From: Candidatus Poribacteria bacterium
GTDB taxonomy: Bacteria > Poribacteria > WGA-4E > WGA-3G
Reading direction: 5' to 3'
Length of the DNA: 64,000 bases
Assembly (NCBI GenBank): GCA_022822085.1
Contig: JAJECK010000136.1
Span: forward strand, 1 to 64,000
In this document: positions 1 to 10,363 of the stretch, piece by piece
How positions within the stretch are numbered: the stretch's first letter is position 1
How the letters are laid out: every line of letters begins with the position of its first letter
Notes under the pieces: generated by a model
Database searches by the model: none
Seen by the model: the letters and a program-made list of their open reading frames with translations, nothing else
Told to the model about the DNA's origin: nothing
Translations under genes and position numbers: made by a program

Positions 1-48
1 TCTATATGATAACATGACATTATTTCGTCCGTCGGGTAGAAGCGGTAG

Positions 49-85
49 CGAAACCCGACTTCTTATAGCGTCATGTCGGGTTTCG
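49..85. repeat. Hairpin CGAAACCCGAC / GTCGGGTTTCG
   Basis: Perfect 11 bp inverted repeat; flanking GTCGGG/CCCGAC motifs; related sequence near 54580. Confidence 0.7.
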
Positions 86-273
86 TTCCTCAACCCGACC
101 TACAATATATTATGACAATTTGTCAATTAGAAATGGTATAACCCTATCCAGCAAATCCTTTTATCCCGGTGAATCATATCGAATACCCGAAGAGGACCAA
201 AAAGACATTCGTCCTGTTGATTTGTTATCCAAGTTGCAGATAAAAAAATATATACATAATATATAAAATATAG

Positions 274-302
274 TTGACAAACGTTATATGTTGTGTTAAT
301 AT
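274..302 (+). promoter_or_regulatory. sigma70-type promoter upstream of dnaE
   Basis: TTGACA (274-279), 17 nt spacer, TAATAT (297-302). Confidence 0.55.
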
Positions 303-396
303 ATATTACACATTTAAATTAAGTGAAGATGGTCCAATTGATTGTAGCATCCACTATAAATGACAAAGGAGACACCTCAACGATTGAGGTTATATT

Positions 397-3267
397 TTGG
401 GATTTGTTCATCTACACAACCACAGCGAATATAGCATGCTTGATAGCGCATGCCGCATATCTGATATGATTCAGTGGGCAATTGAAAATAACGCGCCGGC
501 TGTCGCACTCACCGACCACGGTAATATGTTCGGCGCATGGGAATTTTACACCACCGCACAAAAGGCAGGTGTCCCACCTATCATCGGCTGTGAGGTATAT
601 GTCGCATCCGGAGATAGAAGAACTCACGGATTAGGACAAGATAATCCGGACCATCTAACACTTCTCGCAGAAAATGCAACAGGCTATCGAAACCTGCTCA
701 AATTGGTATCGCTCGGTTACATAGACGGGTTCCATAACAAACCGCGTATTGACATGGAAATTCTGCGCGAATACCGTGAGGGTATCATCGCTTTGACAGG
801 GTGTATCCAAGGACAGGTACCGCGACTTCTCTACGAAAATAGGCGTGAGGAAGGTATCCAAAGTTTCAAAACACTGATTGATATAGTGGGATCCTGCAAC
901 CTATATGTTGAAATCCAAAATCACTACATTGGCAAAGAACAAAAAGTATACCCGATGATGGTCCATTTAGCGAAAGAATACAATATCCCTATCGTTGGGA
1001 CAAACAACTGCCACTATCTCCGAAAGTCCGACCATCGCGCACACGATGTGCTCCGCTGTATCCAAACAAAGACCACCGTCAAAGACCAGCATCGAACACG
1101 GCTTGATAATCATTATTACTTTAAGAACCTGAACGAAATGCAGGAAACATTTAAGAATTACCCGCCTGAAGCCATCAGTAACACTTATAAGATTGCTAAA
1201 AGGTGTTCTAATTTCAAACTGGATTACGGCAACCTAGTTCTGCCGAAATACGAAGTCCCTGAAGGACACACAAATGATAGCTACCTAAAGGAACTTTGCT
1301 ATCAAGGTTTGCATGAAAAATTTGGTCAAAAACTTCCACCAGATGTTCAGAAACAGCTGGATTACGAACTTGATATAATTCGGAAGACAGGTTATGCCGG
1401 CTATTTTCTGGTAGTGTGGGACTACGTCAACTACGCAAATAAACAAGGATATCCACTTTCAGCACGCGGCTCTGCCGCCAGCAGTTTGGCTCTTTATGCA
1501 CTCGGCGTCATTAACTTCAACCCGATGGATTATGACTGCATGTTTGAACGGTTCTTGAACACCGAACGCGTTAGTCCGCCTGACATTGATATTGATTTTT
1601 CTGATAAAGCTCGTGATCACGTCATAACGTATCTCGTCGATAAATACGGTCAAGATTCTGTCGGCAAAGTTGCCACTTTTTCTACTTTAGGACCGAAGGC
1701 AGCTATCACTGATGTCGGACGTGCACTGGAAGTTCCTCTTAAAAATGTGAGAAAATTGACAAGACTCATTCCGGGACTCGCAAAAACCACACTTGAAGAT
1801 GTATTAGCACTTATTCCAGAATTTCGGAAAATAGCGCAGCTCCCTGAAAACAGAGAATTAATAGACATTAGTAAAGCAATCGTAGGATTGAAAAGGCACG
1901 TCTCGTGCCACGCTTCTGCAGTCGTCGTTTCAAGCGGCCCTCTCACCGATTATGTCCCACTGTTCAAGGATAAACACGGTCAAGTCGCAACCCAATTTGA
2001 AGGCAAAACTGTAGAAGATGTCGGTATTGTCAAATTTGATTCCCTCGGATTACGAAGTCTCACCAAAACCGACGATTGTGTTCGGATGATAAAGGAAAAT
2101 CGCGGTAAAGACATCAAACTGACAGAAATTCCGTTTGACGATGAAAAAACCTATTCGCTTGTTAGCAAAGGCTTGATTGCCGGTTTATTTCAATTGGAAA
2201 CTTCTCCAGGTATGTATCGCGTTGTTACGCAGCTCAGACCAGAGAACTTTGAGGATTTCACCGCAATTCCCGCAATCTACCGTCCCGGTCCATTAGAAAG
2301 CGGAACGACACAGCAGTTCATCGCACGGAAAAACGGCTTGCAAAAAGTGGAATATATACACCCGTCACTTAAAAATGCTCTTAAAAACACTTACGGTCTA
2401 TGTGTCTATCAGGAACAGGTGATGCAGATCGCCCGCGATATGGCAGGTTTCACGCTCGGTGAAGCGGATGTGCTGCGCAACGCAATGGGTAAGCGTAACA
2501 AGGGACTTCTAAAAGCACAACGGCAAAAATTCATCGCAGGTGCATCTACAAACGGCATATCCAAAGCAGAGGCAGAAAAGGTGTTTGATATATTGGAACC
2601 TTTTGGCGGATACGCATTCAATAAGTCGCATACTGTGGCTTACTCTATCGTGACTTATCGGATGGCATACCTAAAAACACATTTTCCGCACGAATTTATC
2701 GCAGCAATCATGACGGGAGAAGCAGACGATGCATCAAAAATTATCTGCTACCGAGAAGAGTCCAAAAATCTCGCAGACTTTTTAGGTGTGCAAATCAACC
2801 TACTGCCACCAGACATAAACAAAAGCAGCAAGTTTTTCACGGTGGAAGGTGATAATATCTACTTCGGTCTTATCGCCGTAAAACACATCGGCAACAGAGC
2901 CGTAGATGCCATCTTAGAAGCAAGGGAACAGAAAGGGCCGTTTACATCGCTACAAGACTTCTGCACACGCGTGAATACGAGAGTCGTCAATAAACGGACA
3001 ATCCAGAGTCTGATTTTGTGCGGTGCATTCGATTCACTTGAAGCGCATCGTGCACCGCTCGTCGCAAACTTACAAACCATTCTGAAAGCCGCAAAAATCG
3101 AAAAAGCAGAACGCGAACGGGGACAGTTGAGTCTCTTCAAGGATGCTGCGATGATATACGCCATAAATCCAGCACACATGAATATCCCAGACTATGAACC
3201 TTGTGAGAGATTTAAGATGGAAAAGGAACTCCTCGGTTTTAGATTGTGTGTCAAGAATCTCGGTTAA
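397..3267 (+). CDS. dnaE: DNA polymerase III alpha subunit (DnaE), TTG start, short C-terminus
   Basis: N-terminal PHP motif HLHNHSEYSMLD; PPDIDIDFSD; SCHASAVVVS; FNKSHTVAYSIVTY; ends at MEKELLGF. Confidence 0.93.
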   Translation: MGFVHLHNHSEYSMLDSACRISDMIQWAIENNAPAVALTDHGNMFGAWEFYTTAQKAGVPPIIGCEVYVASGDRRTHGLGQDNPDHLTLLAENATGYRNLLKLVSLGYIDGFHNKPRIDMEILREYREGIIALTGCIQGQVPRLLYENRREEGIQSFKTLIDIVGSCNLYVEIQNHYIGKEQKVYPMMVHLAKEYNIPIVGTNNCHYLRKSDHRAHDVLRCIQTKTTVKDQHRTRLDNHYYFKNLNEMQETFKNYPPEAISNTYKIAKRCSNFKLDYGNLVLPKYEVPEGHTNDSYLKELCYQGLHEKFGQKLPPDVQKQLDYELDIIRKTGYAGYFLVVWDYVNYANKQGYPLSARGSAASSLALYALGVINFNPMDYDCMFERFLNTERVSPPDIDIDFSDKARDHVITYLVDKYGQDSVGKVATFSTLGPKAAITDVGRALEVPLKNVRKLTRLIPGLAKTTLEDVLALIPEFRKIAQLPENRELIDISKAIVGLKRHVSCHASAVVVSSGPLTDYVPLFKDKHGQVATQFEGKTVEDVGIVKFDSLGLRSLTKTDDCVRMIKENRGKDIKLTEIPFDDEKTYSLVSKGLIAGLFQLETSPGMYRVVTQLRPENFEDFTAIPAIYRPGPLESGTTQQFIARKNGLQKVEYIHPSLKNALKNTYGLCVYQEQVMQIARDMAGFTLGEADVLRNAMGKRNKGLLKAQRQKFIAGASTNGISKAEAEKVFDILEPFGGYAFNKSHTVAYSIVTYRMAYLKTHFPHEFIAAIMTGEADDASKIICYREESKNLADFLGVQINLLPPDINKSSKFFTVEGDNIYFGLIAVKHIGNRAVDAILEAREQKGPFTSLQDFCTRVNTRVVNKRTIQSLILCGAFDSLEAHRAPLVANLQTILKAAKIEKAERERGQLSLFKDAAMIYAINPAHMNIPDYEPCERFKMEKELLGFRLCVKNLG

Positions 3268-3644
3268 GTGTAAATTTAAGAAGATAAATCCATTCTGATA
3301 GTTCTTCAGTCTCGTCCGGATGATATGTTTATAGAAAACGAATGTCTCCGTCCGTGGGGTAATCTCTTTGAACTGACACCGATGATCTCTTTCCTATTAG
3401 CGGGGTAACGCAAAGACTCATGGATATATTCATAAAACGTCTCGAAAGTGAAGCACCAGACCAGTGCCCGAATCTGAGTCACAAGTAACCGAAAAAACCC
3501 TCTAAACATAGACGGTACAAGGATCGGGTAATTCCAAAAAGCCGAAAAATAGGGCACAATAGGGCACAATAGGGCACGATGCCATCCCACAAAAAATTTA
3601 GATGTTTGTCCAAAACTGGACACACCCGTGGATTGATTCTCAAG

Positions 3645-3673
3645 TTGTAATTTTCATGTATGTATGATATAAT
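3645..3673 (+). promoter_or_regulatory. candidate promoter upstream of ThuA-like gene
   Basis: TTGTAA, 17 nt spacer, TATAAT. Confidence 0.45.
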
Positions 3674-3701
3674 TCCTATATAATTCATTAGGAGGCTAAA
3701 A

Positions 3702-4334
3702 ATGGCAAAGATTAATACACTTGTTTTCGCTGGTGGCGCAATTCATAATTGGAAAGGCTGCAGTGAAGAGATAGTGAAATCACTTTCACAACGAGACGAA
3801 TTTGAACTGACGACTGTTGAAGACGATTTAGATGCATTGGTATCCCCAAACTTAGATCCTTATGATCTCATCGTTTTCTATTATACGGTAGGTGAAATTT
3901 CTGACGAGCAGAAAAATGGCTTGTTAAACTACGTCGCTTCAGGTAAAGGATATGTCGGTATACATTCTGCTGCAGATTCATTCCGAGGTTGTCCTGAATA
4001 CCGTTCTATGGTGGGTGGGTACTTTACGACACATCCACGTTACCGAGATTATCAGGTTAGCATTGTAGATAATGAACATGAAATAACCCAAGGTCTTGAC
4101 GAATTTGTCGTGAAAGATGAACAATACATTCTTGATTACGATCCACGCAATCATGTGCTCGCTTCTGCTTTGTGGAAAGGTGAAGCAATGCCAGTAGCAT
4201 GGACAAAAAATTGGGGTGAAGGTAAGGTATTCTACCTTGCACTTGGACACGACCCTGCGGCATGTCAACATGAGATGTTTAGTACGCTACTGCAGCGTGG
4301 TGCTTTATGGGCAGGTTCAAACGGCAATGAATAA
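3702..4334 (+). CDS. ThuA-like domain protein
   Basis: FAGGAIHNWKGC..., GYVGIHSAADSF, ALGHDPAAC typical of the ThuA/glutamine-amidotransferase-like family. Confidence 0.8.
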   Translation: MAKINTLVFAGGAIHNWKGCSEEIVKSLSQRDEFELTTVEDDLDALVSPNLDPYDLIVFYYTVGEISDEQKNGLLNYVASGKGYVGIHSAADSFRGCPEYRSMVGGYFTTHPRYRDYQVSIVDNEHEITQGLDEFVVKDEQYILDYDPRNHVLASALWKGEAMPVAWTKNWGEGKVFYLALGHDPAACQHEMFSTLLQRGALWAGSNGNE

Positions 4335-4441
4335 CTGATTTTTTCTGATATAGTGTTCTTGTATATTCAGAAACAATTTGCAAACTTTCACGATTCCTAT
4401 AAAACATTTTATGGGCGGATTTATATATCTGCCCTTATATT

Positions 4442-5083
4442 TTGGAATCAGAACAAATGAAACAGAAAATAACAGATATACAACCCCAACTAAAAAACGC
4501 CTCACACCTACAGATTTATTTGGATGACAAGCCAAGTGTAGTTGTTCCGCTAATGCTTGTTGAGAATTTAGGGTTACGAATCGGTTTAGAAATTGAAGCT
4601 GAAGTTATAGAGAAACTGATTGAAGCAGATGAAATGATGCGCGCAAAGAATAATGCGCTTGAAATGCTACGTGAAGAGATTTATAGCAAAATACAAATGA
4701 CGCGACACCTTGATAAAGAAGGATTCAGCGAAAATACCATTGAAACAATTGTCACAGAATTAATACAATCAGGACACATACGAGACCGACAGTTCGCAGA
4801 AAAATGGGTACAACGTCGTCAAAAGTCAAATCCACGAGGACGTACGGTGTTAAAACAGGAACTCATTGAAAAAGGTGTTGACAGAGAAACAGCAGAACAA
4901 GTTGTAAATAAAATAAATACGAAGGATGAGGAAAGTTTAGCATTCCAAATAGCACTGAAACAAGCAAAGAAATATAAACGTCTACCTCATCAAGTTGCCC
5001 AACGAAGATTACACGGTTTTTTATCTCGACGTGGGTACGATTCTGATCTGATTATGAAGATTATGCATCAAGTATTTTGCTAA
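4442..5083 (+). CDS. recX: Regulatory protein RecX
   Basis: RecX three-helix repeats (HLDKEGFSENTIETIVTELIQSGHIRDRQFAEKWVQRR, PRGRTVLKQELIEKGV); located just upstream of alaS. Confidence 0.85.
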   Translation: MESEQMKQKITDIQPQLKNASHLQIYLDDKPSVVVPLMLVENLGLRIGLEIEAEVIEKLIEADEMMRAKNNALEMLREEIYSKIQMTRHLDKEGFSENTIETIVTELIQSGHIRDRQFAEKWVQRRQKSNPRGRTVLKQELIEKGVDRETAEQVVNKINTKDEESLAFQIALKQAKKYKRLPHQVAQRRLHGFLSRRGYDSDLIMKIMHQVFC

Positions 5084-5284
5084 AACAGAACAGACCTTCT
5101 TTTGTTCTTGACTTCTTAATCAAGAATAAACTATAATTAGATTTACTTTATTGTCGCTATTTATTCAACAATTTGACCAAAATGTGAAATTTTCAGTTGA
5201 ATTTTGAGGTCCCTTCGCGTTTACAAAGTGCGGCTACTGTTTGTATATATTCCAGTTATAATTGGGTATGGGAGATATGTCAAT

Positions 5285-7948
5285 ATGACATCAGATGAAA
5301 TCAGAGCAAGTTACTTAGATTTTTTCAGGGAAAAGGGGCATACTATCGTTCCGAGTGCTTCTTTAATCCCCGTCGATGACCCAACACTGTTATTTACAAA
5401 TGCAGGAATGAACCAATTCAAAGATGTATTTCTCGGAATTGGACAACGTGAATATACGCGGGCAGTGGACACTCAAAAGTGCCTACGTGTTAGTGGTAAA
5501 CACAATGACCTTGAAGAAGTAGGACACTCACCAAGTCATCACACCTTTTTTGAGATGCTCGGTAACTGGTCATTTGGAGATTACTATAAACAGGAAGCCA
5601 TCGCGTATGCATGGGAATTAGTGACGGAGTTGTGGAAAATACCCCAAGAGTTATTATGGGCAACTGTGTATAAAGACGATGATGATGCAGAAAAACTTTG
5701 GCTGCAGGAGACCGACCTTCCGCTGGAACGTATTCGTCGGTGTGACAAGGACAACTTTTGGGAAATGGGTGAGACCGGCCCCTGTGGTCCGTGTAGTGAA
5801 CTTTTCGTTGATTTGGGTGTAGAAGCATTTCCAGAAACCGCAAATGACCCAGATGCTGGTCCTAACACAAGTGACAGATTTCTTGAATTTTGGAATCTTG
5901 TGTTTATTCAATACAATCGAGACCAAAGTGGTACACTTGAACCGCTCCCCGCCACACATGTAGACACTGGAATGGGGTTTGAGAGAATCACCTCTATTTT
6001 ACAAGGTGTTGACTCAAACTACAAAACAGACCTTTTTATCCCACTCCTGGATACAATTTCTGATATGACAGGTATAGATTATGCTGAAGACATTAATGGA
6101 CTTCCACATAGGGTAATTGCCGATCATATCCGTTGTTTAACATTCACGATTGGTGACGGTGTAATGCCATCTAACGATGGACGGGGTTATGTGATTCGAA
6201 GGATTTTACGGCGCGCAGTACTTTATGGCAAAAAACTGGGAATGAATGAACCTTTCATCTACCGTCTGGTCGACAAAGTTTGTGATTTAATGGGTAATGT
6301 ATTTCCAGATGTCTTACCCCGAAAAGAATTTATTACGCGCACCATTCAAGCTGAGGAAAATCGTTTCCATCAAACCCTTGCCCGTGGATTAGAGATTCTT
6401 GAACAGTCAATTGACACTCTAAAAGATGATGGAAAAACCGAACTTGACGGTGAACGGGCATTTGAATTGTATGATACCTTCGGTTTCCCATTGGATCTGA
6501 CACAACTCCTGACGCAGGAACGCGGGTTTTCAGTAGACGAAGTTGGGTTCGAAGATAACATGGCGAAACAACGGGAACGGGGACGGGCAGCATGGCAAGC
6601 AACAGGTAGTGGTGCAAATGACGATGAAATCTCACTATATGCTGAAGTGTTAAAAGAGACGGGTAGCACAGAATTTGTCGGATACATGGACAGCACTATT
6701 GACTCAGAAATTGTAGCATTGATCGCTGGATCAGAATCAGTTGCGCGCGCAAAACAAGATGATGAGGTATCGGTTTTACTCAAGCAAACACCATTTTATG
6801 GTGAATCAGGTGGTCAAGTTGGTGATATAGGATTGCTTGAGAGTTCAGATGCAAAACTCAAAGTACTCGATACGAGCAAACCTTCACCCGACCTAATTGT
6901 ACATAAATGTAAAGTCCTTGAAGGTGAAATTACCCCATTTACCAAAGTTAAGGCTCAGATTGACATTGACAGACGGAACGCAATTGCGATAAGCCATACC
7001 GCTACACATCTGCTTCACAGTGGATTAAGAAATATTCTGGGAACACATGTAGCACAAGCCGGTTCACTTGTTCAGTCCGGTAGATTACGTTTTGATTTTA
7101 ATCATTATGAGGCAGTTTCATCTGAACAACTCCGCGAGATTGAAACATACATAAACGAAAAAGTACGTAGTAATGACGCAATTGAAATCAATGAAATGTC
7201 ATTGGATAAAGCCAAAGAAAGAGGCGCGTTAGCATTCTTTGGTGACAAATATGGTGATATTGTCCGTGTTGTGCAAGCGGGAGAATATAGCGTTGAGTTA
7301 TGCGGTGGGACTCATGTTGATGCTACTGGTGAACTCGGTTATGTCAAATTGGTGAGTGAGAGTAGTATAGCTGCAGGTGTACGACGCGTGGAAGCACTCA
7401 CAGGGAGTGTTGCCCTCACAACCAATCAGGAAGATGAAGCATTTTTATCAGAAGTTTCTAATCTCCTAAAGACACCTAAAGCAGGTTTATTAGATAGAAT
7501 TCAACAACTCCTTCAAGAACAGCGTGAGTTGGAACAGCAAGTACAACAGTTGAAAAGTCAGAACGCGCTCTCAAATATTGATACTATGGTTGATGGAGTA
7601 ACAATTGTAGATGATGTCAAGGTAGTCGCTACAAGGTTAGAAAAAACCGATAGAGATAGTCTACGACAGATGGTAGACGAACTAAAAACTCGATTGGAAT
7701 CCGGTGTTGTTGCACTTGTCTCGGTGTCTGGAGATGATGCCGCCTTTATCGTTGGGGTTACATCTGATCTTGTGAAAAATCGCGGTTTGAACGCTGGAAA
7801 ACTCATACAAGAAATCACAAAAATCGCAGATGGACGCGGTGGCGGTCGTCCTGAATTGGCACAAGGTGGGGCAAAAAATCTTGATAAAGTTGATGAAGCC
7901 ATTGCAGCAACTACCAATATTATAGAGAACCAACTAAAATTTGAATGA
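5285..7948 (+). CDS. alaS: Alanyl-tRNA synthetase (start reassigned to MTSDEIRASYLDFF)
   Basis: FTNAGMNQFKDVFLG, TGMGFERI, HTATHLLHSGLR, CGGTHV motifs. Confidence 0.97.
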   Translation: MTSDEIRASYLDFFREKGHTIVPSASLIPVDDPTLLFTNAGMNQFKDVFLGIGQREYTRAVDTQKCLRVSGKHNDLEEVGHSPSHHTFFEMLGNWSFGDYYKQEAIAYAWELVTELWKIPQELLWATVYKDDDDAEKLWLQETDLPLERIRRCDKDNFWEMGETGPCGPCSELFVDLGVEAFPETANDPDAGPNTSDRFLEFWNLVFIQYNRDQSGTLEPLPATHVDTGMGFERITSILQGVDSNYKTDLFIPLLDTISDMTGIDYAEDINGLPHRVIADHIRCLTFTIGDGVMPSNDGRGYVIRRILRRAVLYGKKLGMNEPFIYRLVDKVCDLMGNVFPDVLPRKEFITRTIQAEENRFHQTLARGLEILEQSIDTLKDDGKTELDGERAFELYDTFGFPLDLTQLLTQERGFSVDEVGFEDNMAKQRERGRAAWQATGSGANDDEISLYAEVLKETGSTEFVGYMDSTIDSEIVALIAGSESVARAKQDDEVSVLLKQTPFYGESGGQVGDIGLLESSDAKLKVLDTSKPSPDLIVHKCKVLEGEITPFTKVKAQIDIDRRNAIAISHTATHLLHSGLRNILGTHVAQAGSLVQSGRLRFDFNHYEAVSSEQLREIETYINEKVRSNDAIEINEMSLDKAKERGALAFFGDKYGDIVRVVQAGEYSVELCGGTHVDATGELGYVKLVSESSIAAGVRRVEALTGSVALTTNQEDEAFLSEVSNLLKTPKAGLLDRIQQLLQEQRELEQQVQQLKSQNALSNIDTMVDGVTIVDDVKVVATRLEKTDRDSLRQMVDELKTRLESGVVALVSVSGDDAAFIVGVTSDLVKNRGLNAGKLIQEITKIADGRGGGRPELAQGGAKNLDKVDEAIAATTNIIENQLKFE

Positions 7949-8018
7949 AGTTTTTCTGAAAATGGATTATTTATGCTACCATGTTGATAACGAAATAGCA
8001 TAAGAGAGGACAATACGA

Positions 8019-8669
8019 ATGGACCCAAATCTAATTCTTACTATTTTCTGGCAATGTAGTCTTGGCATCGCTCTACTTGCATTAACTGCTCTATTTATTT
8101 ATCTATGTGCTACATTAGGAAGTTTGAGAAAATCTTTGAATAGCATACAGAATACACTTAACTCTACAGAAAATCTTGTAAATCAAGAAGTTGGAATCCT
8201 CATTACTGATGTCACACAGACAGTGAAAGAGATCAATAAAGAACTACCACAACTACTACAAAACCTTAACGGTGTGACTGCATCTATACAACAAATCAGT
8301 GAAAATGAGATACAACCTACTTTACACAATATCCAAGAGATGACAGAACAGTTAAATCAAGCAGTGCAAAAACTTGAATCACTTGTTAATTCTGTCTCAA
8401 CATTTTCTGGACAAACAATTGAACAAGCAGAGTACTTTCGCAATCAGATCGCTGTTTCACTCGCAGATGTCATCAGTATGTGGCACGGGGTGAAGGCAGG
8501 TTGGGAGAAATTTTATAGACCCTCCAAACCTGATGGAACACCAAACTCTTCTGACGAAACACCAAACTCTGATGACGGTCAAGGTGAAGTACAGCCGGAA
8601 AGCGAACCTGAAGAATTGCAAACGGAGGCAGACCCAGCGGAATCTCAAGATACACAATCAGAAAATTGA
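8019..8669 (+). CDS. DUF948-like membrane-anchored coiled-coil protein
   Basis: N-terminal TM then long coiled coil, acidic repetitive tail. Confidence 0.5.
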   Translation: MDPNLILTIFWQCSLGIALLALTALFIYLCATLGSLRKSLNSIQNTLNSTENLVNQEVGILITDVTQTVKEINKELPQLLQNLNGVTASIQQISENEIQPTLHNIQEMTEQLNQAVQKLESLVNSVSTFSGQTIEQAEYFRNQIAVSLADVISMWHGVKAGWEKFYRPSKPDGTPNSSDETPNSDDGQGEVQPESEPEELQTEADPAESQDTQSEN

Positions 8670-8804
8670 AAGAATTATATGTTAATCATCAACTAAATGT
8701 AAATGTTTTACAAAAACAAACGTTGTGTACAACAAAATATCATTCCATACTAATCAATCTGAAATGATTAGTCTCTTATTAATACAGATAGAAAGGATAA
8801 ACTC

Positions 8805-9215
8805 ATGAGTAATGATGGACGGAATAATGGCTTGACAATGATTTTTGCCTTCTTCACCGGTTTTCTGACAGGTGCAGTGCTAAGTCTACTTTATGCCCCA
8901 GCACCAGGAAAAGAAACTCGACAGAAAATCCGTGATACCTCTATTCAGGCAAAAGATAAGACCCTTGAAATAGCTCAACAAGCATCTGAAACTGCGAAAG
9001 ATAATGTACAACAAATTGTGGATCAAGGGAAAGAAAGTGTACAAGGACTTGTTGAAGTAGGTAAAGAACGTATCAAAGACGCAACGAATCAAGTGAAATC
9101 TGCTGTCGAAACTGGAAAAAAAGCTTCATCTGAAGTTCGCAGCAAAATCACTGAGACGATTCCAGGACTTGCTGACAACAAGAAATCAGATAAGCAGGAA
9201 TCTGATGACGCGTAA
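8805..9215 (+). CDS. YtxH domain-containing protein
   Basis: FFTGFLTGAVLSLLYAPAPGKETRQKIRD motif. Confidence 0.8.
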   Translation: MSNDGRNNGLTMIFAFFTGFLTGAVLSLLYAPAPGKETRQKIRDTSIQAKDKTLEIAQQASETAKDNVQQIVDQGKESVQGLVEVGKERIKDATNQVKSAVETGKKASSEVRSKITETIPGLADNKKSDKQESDDA

Positions 9216-9268
9216 TCTCAAATTTAATATTGAGAAAGCGATAGACTCAGAAACCGGATACTTTTCTG

Positions 9269-9380
9269 ATACCATTTCTATTTAAAAACTGTCATAAGGC
9301 TTCCTTAAAGTCCCACTGATAAGGGGGATTTAGGGGATTCTTCCAATTGGCAATGAGACATTATTATTTAGAAATGGTAT
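9269..9380. mobile_element. 112 bp MITE-like element with 12 bp perfect TIR ATACCATTTCTA
   Basis: ATACCATTTCTA at 9269-9280 and TAGAAATGGTAT at 9369-9380; the same terminal sequence follows the IS630 remnant at 54513-54528. Confidence 0.65.
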
Positions 9381-9429
9381 GACATTAGCAGTATTCCTTA
9401 ATGTAACCCCTGACATAATTTCAACATAT

Positions 9430-10182
9430 ATGGAAGTTGAAAAGTTAAAAAACCTCCTTGAGAAGGTCAAAAGTGGAGAGATAGAGGTGAGTGATGCACT
9501 TCAATCTCTCCGAATACTCCCATTTGAAGACCTCGGCTTTTCCAAAATTGACCACCACAGGCAGCTTCGGACAGGTTTCCCTGAAGTTATATTTTGTGAA
9601 GGTAAGACAGACAAACAGGTCGCTCAAATCAGTGAACGAATCTTAAATGCCGGACATCCGCTGCTTGCTACCCGTGCCACACCGTCAATGTATGAAGAAG
9701 TAAAAGCCATACAATCTGACGCTCGTTATAATGAACTTGGACGGACAATTTCTGTCCTGCAAACCACCCATGAAGGTAAAGAAGGTATCCTTGTCGTATC
9801 TGCAGGCACCTCAGACTTGCCAGTTGCAGAAGAAGCCGCAGAAACTGCATATATGATGGGCAACTCTCCTGAACGCCTTTACGATGTCGGGGTCGCAGGA
9901 TTACATAGACTTATTAGTAATCACGAAAAACTTCTCCAAGCTCGTGTCATCATAGTAGCTGCTGGTATGGAAGGGGCATTACCGAGTGTCGTTGGGGGAT
10001 TGGTTGACACACCGGTAATTGCTGTGCCTACCAGTGTGGGATACGGGGCAAGTTTCGGTGGACTTGCAGCATTACTCGGTATGCTAAATAGTTGTGCTTC
10101 CGGAGTAACCGTCGTTAACATTGATAATGGGTTCGGGGCAGGATATAGTGCTTCGCTAATCAATAGTTTGTCCTATACATAA
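9430..10182 (+). CDS. larB: Nickel pincer cofactor biosynthesis protein LarB (AIR carboxylase-like)
   Basis: [66 protein letters not shown]. Confidence 0.88.
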   Translation: MEVEKLKNLLEKVKSGEIEVSDALQSLRILPFEDLGFSKIDHHRQLRTGFPEVIFCEGKTDKQVAQISERILNAGHPLLATRATPSMYEEVKAIQSDARYNELGRTISVLQTTHEGKEGILVVSAGTSDLPVAEEAAETAYMMGNSPERLYDVGVAGLHRLISNHEKLLQARVIIVAAGMEGALPSVVGGLVDTPVIAVPTSVGYGASFGGLAALLGMLNSCASGVTVVNIDNGFGAGYSASLINSLSYT

Positions 10183-10281
10183 ACACCGTCTGCATCCATT
10201 TAGGAACAATCCCTCCAAATACTGTAGGTATGGTACAGAGGCCCTCTCTACAATGTACTGTACCTTCCAATGAAAACATGC

Positions 10282-10310
10282 TTGCACTCTTCCTCTAATT
10301 GTGCTAAAAT
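10282..10310 (+). promoter_or_regulatory. candidate promoter upstream of LarA-like gene
   Basis: TTGCAC, 17 nt spacer, TAAAAT. Confidence 0.4.
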
Positions 10311-10363
10311 AAGACTAAATTAAATCCATAAAATATTTTCTGTATAATAGATTTGTTGAGTCA

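Noticed and set aside
3551-3580. Tandem AGGGCACAAT x3
   Set aside because: Only three copies in a noncoding region; reported as low-value simple repeat, no functional support.
3306-3623. Minus-strand ORF downstream of dnaE
   Set aside because: No recognisable domain; overlaps the repeat tract and looks like noncoding or decayed sequence.
7558-8028. Long antisense ORF opposite alaS
   Set aside because: Low-complexity Ser-rich antisense translation of a confident gene.
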